From Orthonyx spaldingii (lineage: Eukaryota; Chordata; Aves; Passeriformes; Orthonychidae), in NCBI GenBank assembly GCA_013397795.1, contig VZTJ01000255.1:1101105-1165104 (forward strand): a stretch of DNA of 64,000 nt, given 5' to 3'. The notes below the pieces were generated by a model that searched no databases, was not told where the DNA came from, and worked only from the letters and a program-made list of their open reading frames with translations. This document shows, piece after piece, positions 37,390-47,532 of the stretch (the first letter of the stretch is position 1; every line of letters starts with the position of its first letter). A program made the translations under genes and the position numbers.

Positions 37390-39452
37390 TATCAGATGTC
37401 TGTAGGAAATACAATACAGCAGAGATGAAATAGTCCAGGAGGTTCCTGGATTGTGTGGAAGATAATGTCCTGACAGCTGGTGAGGGAGCCAGCTGGGGAA
37501 AGTGCTCTGCTGAACCTGTTGTTTGTGAACAGAGAAAGACTTGTGGGTGATGTCACAGCCGGGGGCTGTCTTGAGCACAGCAATGACAAAATTATAGAAA
37601 TTTCCATTCTCAGAGAAGTAAGAAGTGGGGATCAAACAATAAAAAGTATTCCAATAAATACCTCAGCAACATAAGGAGAACTAAGGAGAGTCCCCATCTC
37701 TTACTGTATACATGGGGGAAACACAGCGACGAAGGACGAATAAAAAGCTGAATTCCTTAATGCTTTTTTGGCCTCAGTCTTTAGTAGCCAGACCAGTTGT
37801 TCTTCGAGTACCCTGCACCCTGAGCTGCAAGACAGGGATGGGGAACAGAAAGAAGCCTTCATAATCCAAGGGGAAATTGCCTTCCTACACCACTTAGAAA
37901 TGCACAAATCTATGGGACCACACAAGGGTACTGGTGGAGATAGTGGAAGACCTTGCCAAGCCACTTTCCATCATTCACCAGAAGTCCTGGCTAATCAGTG
38001 AGGTCCCAGCTGACTGGAGGTTAACAAATATGATGCTTATCTAGAAGAAGGGCTGGAAGAAGGGTCTGGGGAATTACAGGCCTATCAGCCTGACCTTGAT
38101 GTTGAGGAAGGTCTTGGAGCAGATCCTCTTGAATACCACCATGCAGCATGTGCAGGACAACCAGGGGATCAGAATCAGCCAGCAGAGGTTTGTGAAAGGC
38201 AGGTCCTGCCTGACCAACCTGATCTTCTTCTATGACACACTGACCCTGTTACTGGATGAGGGAAAGGCTGTGGATGTAGTCTGCCTGGACTATAGTAAAG
38301 TATTTGATGCTGTCTTCTACAATATTTTCCTGGAGAAACTGGTTGTTCCTGGCTTGGACAGGTGCATTTTTCACTGAGCAAAAAACTGGTTGGATGGCTG
38401 GCCCCAGAAAGTGGTGGTGAATGGAGTTAAATCCAGCTGGTGGCTTGTCACAAGTGGTGTCCCCCAGGGCTCAGTGTAGGGACCAGTCCTGTTTAATATC
38501 TTTAACAATGATCTGGATGAGGAGATTGAGTTCTATCTCAGTCCATTTTCAGGTGACACCAATTTGGGGGGGAATGTTGATCTGCTGGAGGGCAGGAAGG
38601 CTCTGCAGGGGGATCTGGACAGGCTGGACCAATGGTCGGAGACCAATTGTATGAGGCTCAACGAGTCAAAATGCCAGGTCCTGCACGCAGGTCACAACAA
38701 ACCCATGCAGTACTACAGGCTGGGGGATGAGTGTCTGGAAGTTTGCTTGCTGAAAAAGGATCTGGGGATGTTAGTCTGCAGCAGCTGAACATGAGCCAGT
38801 GTGTATCCAGGTGGCCAAGAAAGCCCGTGGCTGGTTTCCGAAACAGTGTGGCCAGGAGGAGCAGGGCAGAATCCACTCCCTGTATGACTCTTTATACTCA
38901 GCATTGGTGAGGCCACACCCTGAATCTTGTGCTTAGTTTTGGGCCCCTTACTAGAAGAACAACATTGAGGTGTTGGAGCTTGCCCAGAAAAGGTCAATGA
39001 AGCTGGTGAAGTGTCCAGAGCACAAGTCTTGTGGGGAGCAGGCGAGGGAGTTGAGGTTGTTTACTTTGGACAAAAGAAAGCTCAGGGGAGACCTTACTGC
39101 TCTTTATAGCTTCCCTGAAAGGAGGTTATAGTGAGATGGGGGTTGATTTCTTCTCCCAAATAACAAGATTAGAGGAAATGTCCTCAAATTGCTCAAGGAG
39201 ACATTTAGATTGGACATTAGGAAAAATTTCTTCACAGAAAGGGTGGTCAACCATTGGAATGGGCTGCCCAGGGAAGTGGTGGAGTCATCATTCCTGGAGG
39301 TATTTCAAAGATGTGCAGTTATGGCACTTGGGGACATGGTTTAGTGATGGACTCAGCAGTGCTGGGTTAGAATTGGACTCAGTGATATTAAGGGTCTTTT
39401 TTGACTTAGATGAGCCTGTGATTCTATTATATAATTCTGTAATTTTATGATT
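37390..39452 (+). mobile_element. CR1 LINE, 5'-truncated with internal deletion
   Basis: A sense-strand CR1 copy of about 2.06 kb. It begins within the C-terminal part of the endonuclease region of ORF2 (CTGTAGGAAATACAATACAG; LDLLFVNRE-like peptide at about 37505-37545). It jumps near 37638 directly to the pre-RT region (AATACCTCAGCAACATAAGG, then TCAGTCTTTAGTAGCCAGACC), so roughly half a kilobase is missing. It then covers the RT palm and thumb and the C-terminal region, and ends in the CR1 tail (GATTCTATTATATAATTCTG). The 3' end is complete and the rest is typical 5' truncation plus decay. Confidence 0.95.
37480..39390 (+). pseudogene. CR1 ORF2 reverse-transcriptase remnant
   Basis: ORF2 of CR1 encodes an endonuclease/RT that copies its own RNA at the target site. 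The parts seen, in order, are: endonuclease end (37480-37640), pre-RT segment (37768-38001), RT fingers with KGRSCLTNL (38187-38220), palm block A with LDYSKVFDA (38285-38312), VPQGSV (38459-38476), palm block C, and a thumb/C-terminal segment with LDQWSETN and SKCQVLH. It is dead. An in-frame TAG (38477-38479) follows VPQGSV, the catalytic F-A-D-D box reads F-S-G-D (38546-38557), and several frameshifts break the frame, including one near 37920-38010 and one after 38377. Confidence 0.9.
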
Positions 39453-40419
39453 TAGAAAAATATTCATTTTTAGGGTTCAGCCATACTTCTGGTGATATTT
39501 TAGGAGGGAAAAAAAAAACCAACCCCAAACCCGTCCAAAAGTAAGGCATATCAGTCAACATGTCAGATGTATTTTAAGACTATTGATTTAATTTTGGGAG
39601 TCTTTAGAATATTTCTTATAATTTTTTAAACATGTTGAAGAAAATTTACAAAAACTACTTACACGTGTGTTTAATGACCCATATTTGTAATCAAATATGC
39701 AATCATTTATTGTGAAGATGCTGCAATTGCCAGCTATTACTGGCTAGTTTTTCTGAGGTAGAAAATAGAACCATTTTTCTCTCTCCCCCCTGTCAAAAAA
39801 CTATACCCCTCTGCTGTTTGTACATATAACCTAAAATTTAACCATCGTGCTTTGACCTAGGCAACTGGTTAGCAAACAGACTTGCTTAACCTTATGGCTG
39901 TGCTCCTCCTCAGTATATCCATGCACACTCAGTGAAATTGCTTCAGGCCACATTTCAGAGTGGCACTCTTCATTGGCTGCATCCCCGGCACTGTTTGGAA
40001 ATAAGCAACACTTCAGTTTCTATTTTACAATCCCGAGTATGCTGGTCACCTTACAGAGGAAGAACTGCCGGCCCATTTCCCTGCCATTGCAAGTGCCATC
40101 TTCTCTGGTATTTTCTTGGTCAAATATTCCACACTTTTTAAGCACGTGTAAAGGATTACAGAAACCCCTATGTGCTTCTCCAGAGAGCAGCCAGAAAGGG
40201 TTAAACAAAATCAACCCTGACAATACTAGAAACAGTTCTCTCAGTGTGTGTTGGTTCACTGCTCCACAGGGCATAGCAGATGTTGTGTCTGGTAGTAAGA
40301 AGGGCCCAGGAGGTGTGAGCTGTCAATCACTTTTTTTCCTAACTACAGGCTGTGCTATGGATATGAAGCAAGACTAAAACAATCTGTCTCAGCTGGGGTG
40401 TGTGAGGTATCAATAACCC
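39453..40419. other. no gene recognised
   Basis: Sequence downstream of the CR1 tail. Overlapping frames at 39932-40141, 39973-40377 (+) and 40020-40274 (-) are unfamiliar. A run of A and C follows at 39510-39530. Confidence 0.45.
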
Positions 40420-40653
40420 TTGGCAGAGGTGTCAAGAGCCTTGCTGGAATCAAACTACCCTGCTGACCAGCTGCTTAGCAAGTTAACAAGGCAGCATTCA
40501 GTGCTCGCTGCCCTCCCAGCCCAACAATTAACACAACTGGAGCAGGGCTCTGCTGAAATGCAGGAGGAAGCTCGCCGCATCGCCCTTGCGCTGGCGACAA
40601 AGAGATGCACAGTTCTTTATTCAGAAGGATCCGTAACAACGTGTGAGGACTGA
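40420..40653 (+). other. small protein-like open frame, unrecognised
   Basis: 77 codons starting at TTG, with a stop only two codons upstream. Composition shifts toward GC-rich codons, and the peptide looks like an amphipathic helix (LLSKLTRQHSVLAAL, EMQEEARRIALALATK). No signal peptide or family is recognised. AG at 40425-40426 has a weak pyrimidine tract, so the splicing evidence is poor. It could be a decayed exon or retrocopy, part of a conserved element, or chance. Confidence 0.2.
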
Positions 40654-41633
40654 GAGAAACTAGGGCAGAGAACATGTTTTATTCTCAAATCAAATATGCA
40701 GATAAATATTAGCAATATGAGACAAATCTGAATGGACTGAGGAAAAATAGATTTGTAAAGGATTTTCACTCATGAGGCCAGCAGCTGTACAGCAGGCAGG
40801 GAAAAAGAAATCCAGTAAGAAATAAATTGTGCTGAGAAGCTAGAGTAAGGTAAATTTAAACAACAGCAGGAACAAACAATGTAATGAAAGAGTTCTGAGG
40901 TGCTGGTAATCCAAACAAAAGCTGCGTAGTGGCTTGTTACAATCATCCACATGGCTGGTTCGAGTATTATAGAACAACCAGGTTGTAAAATGAACAGGCA
41001 ACAGTCGGAAAGTCTTAAACATTTTGCACTCATGGGTCATGTACTACTCAGCCTCGTACCAGTATAAATTTGGACGTAATGCCCTTAAAATCAATGGCTT
41101 CACAGTGGTTTAACAGGGAAGGATTGGGCCCATTTGTAGTGAATGATCCAATTTTTCATTTTACAAACTGCTAACTCCAGCTTCTGGAGTTAATGTTTTT
41201 CCTGAGTCCCCAACACATTTTTTTTTGTTTTGGTTTGTTTTGAAAACTGAATTACTTTCAAGTCTTTTTGTATTCTACATTGCTTTATTTTGTGGTTTTG
41301 TTCTCAAGGGCATCAACCAGTGATTATATACTGTTCCATTCTGAAAAAAAAACCCCAAACATGCTGTACGGCAAAACATGAATATTAGCTTTAAACAATT
41401 TAATGTTGTTTGTCTTTGCTTTGAAATTCAATAATGCCATCAGCCCACAAGACCTTTTAGAGCAGAGTATTTCACACAGTGAAAGCTGCTTTCTGCTACA
41501 AAAGCAGAGCAGCTGTGGCTCCTGCAGATACTCTTAAAGACAGATATAATAAAACACTGGGAGGGAGTAGGTCGACACAGGAGCATGAAATGGACGAGAT
41601 GAAGCCCTTTGTCACAATCAAATAGGCTGTAAA
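40654..41633. other. no gene recognised
   Basis: Unique AT-rich DNA. Positions 41077-41140 (AAATCAATGG...GGATTGGGCCCA) may be another copy of the old repeat seen at 7.9 kb, in the opposite orientation (weak). T/G low-complexity at 41218-41242. Confidence 0.4.
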
Positions 41634-41647
41634 GTTACTATAGTAAC
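41634..41647. promoter_or_regulatory. perfect 14-bp palindrome, RFX X-box-like
   Basis: GTTACTATAGTAAC is its own reverse complement and resembles the inverted-repeat X-box bound by RFX factors (GTTRCCATGGYAAC-like), with T for C in each half-site. The surrounding 41470-41690 region is repeat-free and could be a regulatory element. Confidence 0.35.
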
Positions 41648-41985
41648 ATACAGTATTAAGCTCCAGGTGGATTGACTTAATGTTGACTAAACAAAAAGAG
41701 GTTAACGAAAACCAAACCAATAATTATTACACTCTCTGTTCCAAATGTTTGCCAGGATGCCATTATTTTGATTTAACCAAGCTGCACAAAACATGGTGCA
41801 GGCTACTTTCTGTTCTGATGAGCAGTTCCTCTATGAGAAAACCTGTAAAACAAAAATTCAAAATTGTAAGAATGAAGGGGATGGATTTGCTGTGCCTGTG
41901 ACAGACACGAAAGCAAAATCCAGGCAAAAGACCATGACAGAATTAAACTGTGTCAAACACTTCTTTTTTAATTTTCTCTCTGCAG

Positions 41986-42060
41986 GATCACCAGTTCCCT
42001 AATGTGAGAAATGTGGAGAAGAAGGGGATGTTCAAACTCATTGTGACCTACCTGAGCTAA
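41986..42060 (+). other. candidate 3'-terminal coding exon
   Basis: A strong 3' splice site (TTCTTTTTTAATTTTCTCTCTGCAG, 41961-41985) precedes 24 sense codons and a TAA in phase 0. The peptide begins DHQFPNVRNVEKK and ends KLIVTYLS, which is ordinary soluble-protein composition. I do not recognise the protein. No AATAAA follows closely, and the nearest variant is ATTAAA near 42415. No upstream partner exon is identified, so this may be a cryptic site. Confidence 0.22.
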
Positions 42061-45059
42061 AAGAACGATGAATGGAAAATATACATGCTTTTCAAGACTT
42101 TCTTTTTATTTTCCCTGTAAAAACTAGCCTTTGCATCTAAAAATCTACCAGGAGATATTCTACTAATTACAAATTGTATCTTCAATAGGAAGCAGGAATT
42201 CATCTGGCGTCTAGTGTTTGTTTCTAGTTATATTCTTTACTGTAGAAAAAAGATACCTGACAACTTATGAATGGGATGCCTCTGGCTGCTTGTCCACCCT
42301 TCTCTTTTAGCTATGTGTCAAGGAAAGTACTTTGACCTCTAGATAAATCCCACAGTGTTAGAAAAACTTCTCTTAGCTCTAACGGCCATTTCTTTCACTC
42401 CATTTCAGTCTGGGAATTAAAAAATCTGAAGATTTGAGTGAAATTCCTAGTTTTATTCTGAAACTTCTGATGCTGCCAGAATTCACACCTTCTATCAGAA
42501 CTGTAATTTCATGTGTCTCTGGTATAGTTAGTGAACTCCAAGCTGCTGCCCTATAAATCTTTAAAGGTTGCTATTCAGAGAGGGAAAGAGATCATATTGG
42601 TTCAAACTGAGTAAAACAGAGTGGGTCTTTCTTTGATAAAAAGTAGTAAGTGCAAATCAGAAACCCACTTGGACAGTAATTGCAAAACTGTCAAAAACCT
42701 CTTATCTGTGTCATAAACTTAGTCTCAATAAGACTTGAATTAATTCCACACTGTCAAGGAGAAAACATGCTAATTGCATTCAGGACATGAAGTGCAGCTT
42801 TGGCCGGTTAGAATAAAAAAAAATAAAAAAGCAATTAAAAAAGAAGACAAAAGAGACTTTAATTATCAAAATTATGATATGGTTTTAAACTGTAAACAGT
42901 TCAAGAACACCTTTGGAAAAGACAGTATACGAAGGATAGAAGCAGGAAATATCTGAAGCTCCAAATATTTGAGAGATTCCTGTGATTATTACAGCCTCTT
43001 GGCTGGATACAACAGCCAGGAAAGCAGTATCTACTGAAAGATGATGGAAGGATTAAGCAGCTAGCCAGAGCTTTCTGGCAAAAATAACACAAGGGTTACT
43101 ATTTTCAAGAATTTCTTTTCCGTAACCTGGTAGCAATGTAATGTGGCTGCAGCCTAGGAAATGCAGTGAGGTGTGATCAGAGTAGCAATAATCAAGCTGA
43201 GAGGCAGTCCTAAGGGCTTCAGTGGAGACAAATATCATCACTTGAAGAGGTACCAAGCACTCTTGTTAAAATCAGGTCAGGAATCGTTTCCTTTTGGATT
43301 AGATTTGTAGAAGTACCTGGCACAAGGTGGAGCCATCCGAAGGGCAGCACTAGAATATGATCAGCTTTCTCGAGGGCAGACAAATTCTGTGTACTCATGA
43401 AACCAATGATAATAATAATGACTATAAATACAGACACAAGCCTTCCAGTTCCCCTGGAGTAGTATTGGTTCTCATTAATGGTTATGGCATGTCATAAACA
43501 ATTCTGTAACTGGATGAAAAAATATTCTAATTATTTGTGATCCTTGTGATTATTTATGATGTCTCTGCTAAGCTGGACTGCTAGAATGTCCTGAATGTCC
43601 TAAAGACCCCATGTTAGACAAAGAGAGTATCAGAGGAATGTCAGTGGTCCAGAAAGTGTCTTCACTTGCTTGAATCTGCTTGTGTATATCCTTGAAACTG
43701 CATATCACATTCTGATGTGTCATCTGTCTCCTAAACCTAAGTAGGACCTCAGATGGCTGTCACCAGCATGGTTATCTGTATCTTCATCTTCAACTCAACA
43801 GAGTTCAGTTGGGCTATTGGGGAAGACCATCCAGTGAACTATAGCCTGCAGTTCAGGAAGCTGGTGTAGGCACCGCAGGTCCCATAAAGATCTAGCTTGT
43901 GAGTCAGGAAAAAGAACAAAAAGGCAATGAAAGCCCACCTCAAATATTTTTATGTCCTGGCACATGAGGACAGCCTTGCCCAAAATGGGCAGGCTCTTCA
44001 CAAGGCATGAGCACAGATCTTGCACACTTTAGGAATCGGTTGTCTTAACACAATCAGAAGTGGAATGCATATAGGAAATGCATAACATAAAAACCCCATA
44101 TGTACATATGAACTGTAGAAAAGACTTTATTTAATAATTCATATAAAACCCAAGAATACTATTACTTCTTACATAATCTTACCATGAGGACATGTGCTAA
44201 TCTTTGAATGTAGTATGTGGGAAATGAGCTGTGTATACAGTTAGGTATCTGCCAGGGTTTCTTTGTACTTTTTTAGAATACTCTCTCATGGCCACCTGAG
44301 TGTGTAGCAGTGCTTGAATAGGGGATGCTGTATAATCCTGGGTAAGTACCCCAGTTATTTTGCTCTTTCAGATCTTTACTCTTCATGGTTGATGTTAACA
44401 TGTTAATTCTAAATACTGGGTATCCCTCCTCCTTTGCTTGAGAAGTCCCAGACAAAGCTCATCACTCTGCTCTGTCAGTTCTTGGTTTAGGTTCTCTGCA
44501 GGGAGCTATAGGCATGGAGACCAGGTGCAGTTCATCTCTAAGGAGGGGGTAAACAGCAAAGCTCCTGTCTTCACAGATGGGGTCCCCTTGCTATGCCCTT
44601 GGTGACCCACATGGAACAGGAGTTGAGTCGCCCGCTTCTTTCCTTAACAGCCTATTTTACCTTCCTGTGTTGCCTAGATTAGCTGACAGGATGGAAACCC
44701 TTCCCTGACCCCTCCCAGCCAGAGGAGATCACTTTTGTGTTTCTCTGAGTGGAGCAGCTGGAAGCCCACTGCCTTCTGTGGGGTCTGCACTCTGAAACAC
44801 CAGCCCCACAGCCTGCCCCTGGGGTGATGCCCCCTACACAGCGTTACCACCCCCCTCCCTGCTTTAGAAGCTTCTTAAAGGGATGCTGTTTGTATTCCCT
44901 CCTCATCTTCCCCAGCACTGAAGTGGCCTGTGCATGTGGCTGTTTATAAATCAGTGAAGCTCAAATGAATACTTAACTTAGAGGTAACTTGAGCCTAAAG
45001 GTACTGAATTTTCAGAACATCTGAAATGCTTGTTTCTTGCTCTTTAACTCGAAGGAGTC
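42061..45059. other. no gene recognised
   Basis: About 3 kb of unique DNA, GC-richer at about 44560-44940, where a 66-codon frame (44749-44949, +) gives a proline-rich unfamiliar peptide. No transposon recognised. Confidence 0.45.
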
Positions 45060-45275
45060 ACATGGATGCATTGGCCTTGCTTGAGAGTCATTGTAGATTA
45101 AAAGACAATTTGAATTATAATACTGATCCAAATACTACTGCTTCTGTGACTTTGGGCATGCCACTTAACCCCTCTGAGCCTTATTTTCCCTATTATCTGA
45201 GACTAATGGTATTTTACCTGTCTCAGACCACAAGGGAGCTATGAGGCTTAATTAATGTTTGCAAACTGGGTTGTT
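45060..45275 (+). repeat. MIR SINE relic
   Basis: A clear MIR in sense orientation. CTGTGACTTTGGGCATGCCA, then CTTAACCCCTCTGAGCCTTA, TTTTCCCTATTATCTG, ATTTTACCTGTCTCAGACCA and GAGCTATGAGGCTTAATTAA follow the MIR consensus order (gtgaccttgggcaagtcac, ttaacctctctgagcctcag, tttcctcatctg, tacctacctcacagg, tgaggattaa). The 5' (tRNA-related) part before about 45110 is badly diverged. Confidence 0.85.
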
Positions 45276-46953
45276 GCATAGCATAATTAAATAGCATTTC
45301 CAAAGTTTAAAGAAGTAGAAAGTATTAAGACCCATCAGCAGTAAAGATGAGACAAGGAGTGAGAATGTCCTGATTCCCAGGACAGTGTTTAATTCTCTCA
45401 ACCATATGGCTTTGGAAATAAAAAACAGCACCAAATTGTCTTCAAGAACACTTTCCAAAGTTCAGATATGTGAATTTTAAAGCAAAGGTGGCTATTCACA
45501 ACTTTAAAGAACATCCAAACAGTGATATTGTTTTGATTGTTATATAATCATTTCCTTCTTGTTTAGTTGCATGAAATTGTCCCACATTTTTAGATGTTAC
45601 TGAGCTTCCAGCCAAGAGACTTTTGTTAAAAACAATCCTTCACAGCTAACTCTACTGAGTTATAACATTTTTAACTAGCCACACTTCCTTTCCCCTTTAA
45701 AATTTGATGTTTCTGTTCCAGGTTAGTTTACAGTATTCAAGTTGCAGTTGTCTTGGACAACATTGAAATGATAGAAATATTTTGCAGGGTCAGACCTACC
45801 AGGTATCTCTTGCCCTACCACTTCTGCTCAGAGATCCTCCATAATATTTCAGAGCTATTTTAGCTATAAAATAGAAACAGATCACAAAATTATTAAAGGG
45901 ATTACTGTAGGACTGTACCTTATTTTTGATTAATGTGAAATTTAGTACCGATTAACTTAAAGAATAGTTGGATAAAGAGTTCCATTTTGCTCATATAACT
46001 GTGTCTCTTCATATCCTAAATGAGAAAACCAGGAAAATCAGAGAATTTTAGACATGTGCTTGTTATATTCCTTTTTGTTTTAGTTTAAGGCAATATGATT
46101 TCCAGTTAACATTATGTGTTTTCTGTGTGTTTTTCACAGCAGAAAGGAAAACTCATTATAAACATTAATTTCATTTCATTTTCTTCCATTTTTCTGTCTA
46201 TTACAATAAAACCAGTTTTTCAGACAAATGTTATAGGGAGATTTTTATGCTATGGATGGTATAAAAATATGTGATATCACCCATGTCATTAAGCTTACTT
46301 CAACAGATGTGTGATGCAAGTCCAGTTTATTTATTTGGATTTAAAACTAATATTTGAATTTCAAGCATGGTTGAAGGGCTCTAACTATGGGATAATGGGC
46401 TTTTGATTTCCTTTTAGATAAAAATAAATATATTTTATCATTCCAACATTCAATCTCTAGTTTTAGCTCTCTTTCAGACTCTCAGAAAAAAGTGATAAAA
46501 ACTGTAAATAAAAGAGTTAAAAAATTGGATTTCTTTTCTTGAAATCAGAGCTTTAACTTTTTTTGATATATATAAAATAGACTAAGAAGTTACTAAAAAT
46601 GAAATATTTATTACTATCTCACAATTCTGTGGAGATAAAAATCCTTAAAAATAATGCAGTTCAAATCCTAAGGGATCTAATTTATTTGAAGTAAAGTCTC
46701 TTAGAAAAAGGTGTATCTGGAAGGTTCAGATGGGACCTTGCTATTTAGATCTTACATATCAGAGAAGAGCCTAGGACAGTTCAAAGTATAGGGTATGGAG
46801 TTGCATGTCAGGATCTATTGGTACCTCATAGAGAGTCCTTAGAGAATGACCTTAACACAAGGAACGGAGAATCCATGTTAACTATCATGCAGTCCTAGCA
46901 GTGCCTGATTGTGACTGTTTCTCTCCTAGCCTTCTTACTTTTCTTTTTTGCAG
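45276..46953. other. AT-rich sequence, no gene recognised
   Basis: Strongly AT-rich, with few frames longer than 50 codons. No repeat family recognised. Confidence 0.5.
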
Positions 46954-47037
46954 ATTGACATACTAGCTGGACTCAGGATAGGCTTACAGCTCTGCATGAC
47001 CAGGATAAATAATTTTTATCATGAACATAAATGTTAG
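46954..47037 (+). other. candidate exon after a strong 3' splice site
   Basis: CCTTCTTACTTTTCTTTTTTGCAG (46930-46953) is an excellent acceptor. It is followed by 27 open codons and TAG (47035-47037). The peptide (IDILAGLRIGLQLC...) is unfamiliar. It is short and probably coincidental unless transcripts say otherwise. Confidence 0.15.
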
Positions 47038-47473
47038 AAACCAGTGGTGGCAGCAATTCCAGCCAATAGCCTGTCATTTTCCCTCAGCAAAAAGACTGTG
47101 CCATCTCAGTCTCATGGTTAAGGCAGCAAAATAAATCTGTATAAAATGCAGGTAATTGTGAGTGGCCACAATGACCTTGAGAGGATGCCCAACCAAAATT
47201 TTCATCTTTGACAATAGTTAACTTAGGGCAGAAAAGGAGATGAAAAGAAAGGTAATTGTAAACCATTTTCATCACCTTGGTTCTTCAGAAGTAAGACCCA
47301 TGGGAAAGTAAAGGTGGTGGTAAATCAGGCACCATTAGAAAGGGTGCTGCCTCTTTGTGCTATCCCATCAGTTTTGGGTTACTCTATTTTCCTTTGCTTC
47401 TGTGGATCCCTGTGTTATTTGCTCCTGCAACAGGGGTGCAAGAGTTTATCTTTTGTCTTTCTGCCTATTGTCG

Positions 47474-47478
47474 TCTCT

Positions 47479-47526
<48 letters not shown>
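47474..47526 (+). repeat. (CT)n microsatellite
   Basis: A polypyrimidine tract ending in about 21 perfect CT units (47485-47526). It creates the Leu/Ser-repeat frames at 47314-47563. Confidence 0.95.
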
Positions 47527-47532
<6 letters not shown>

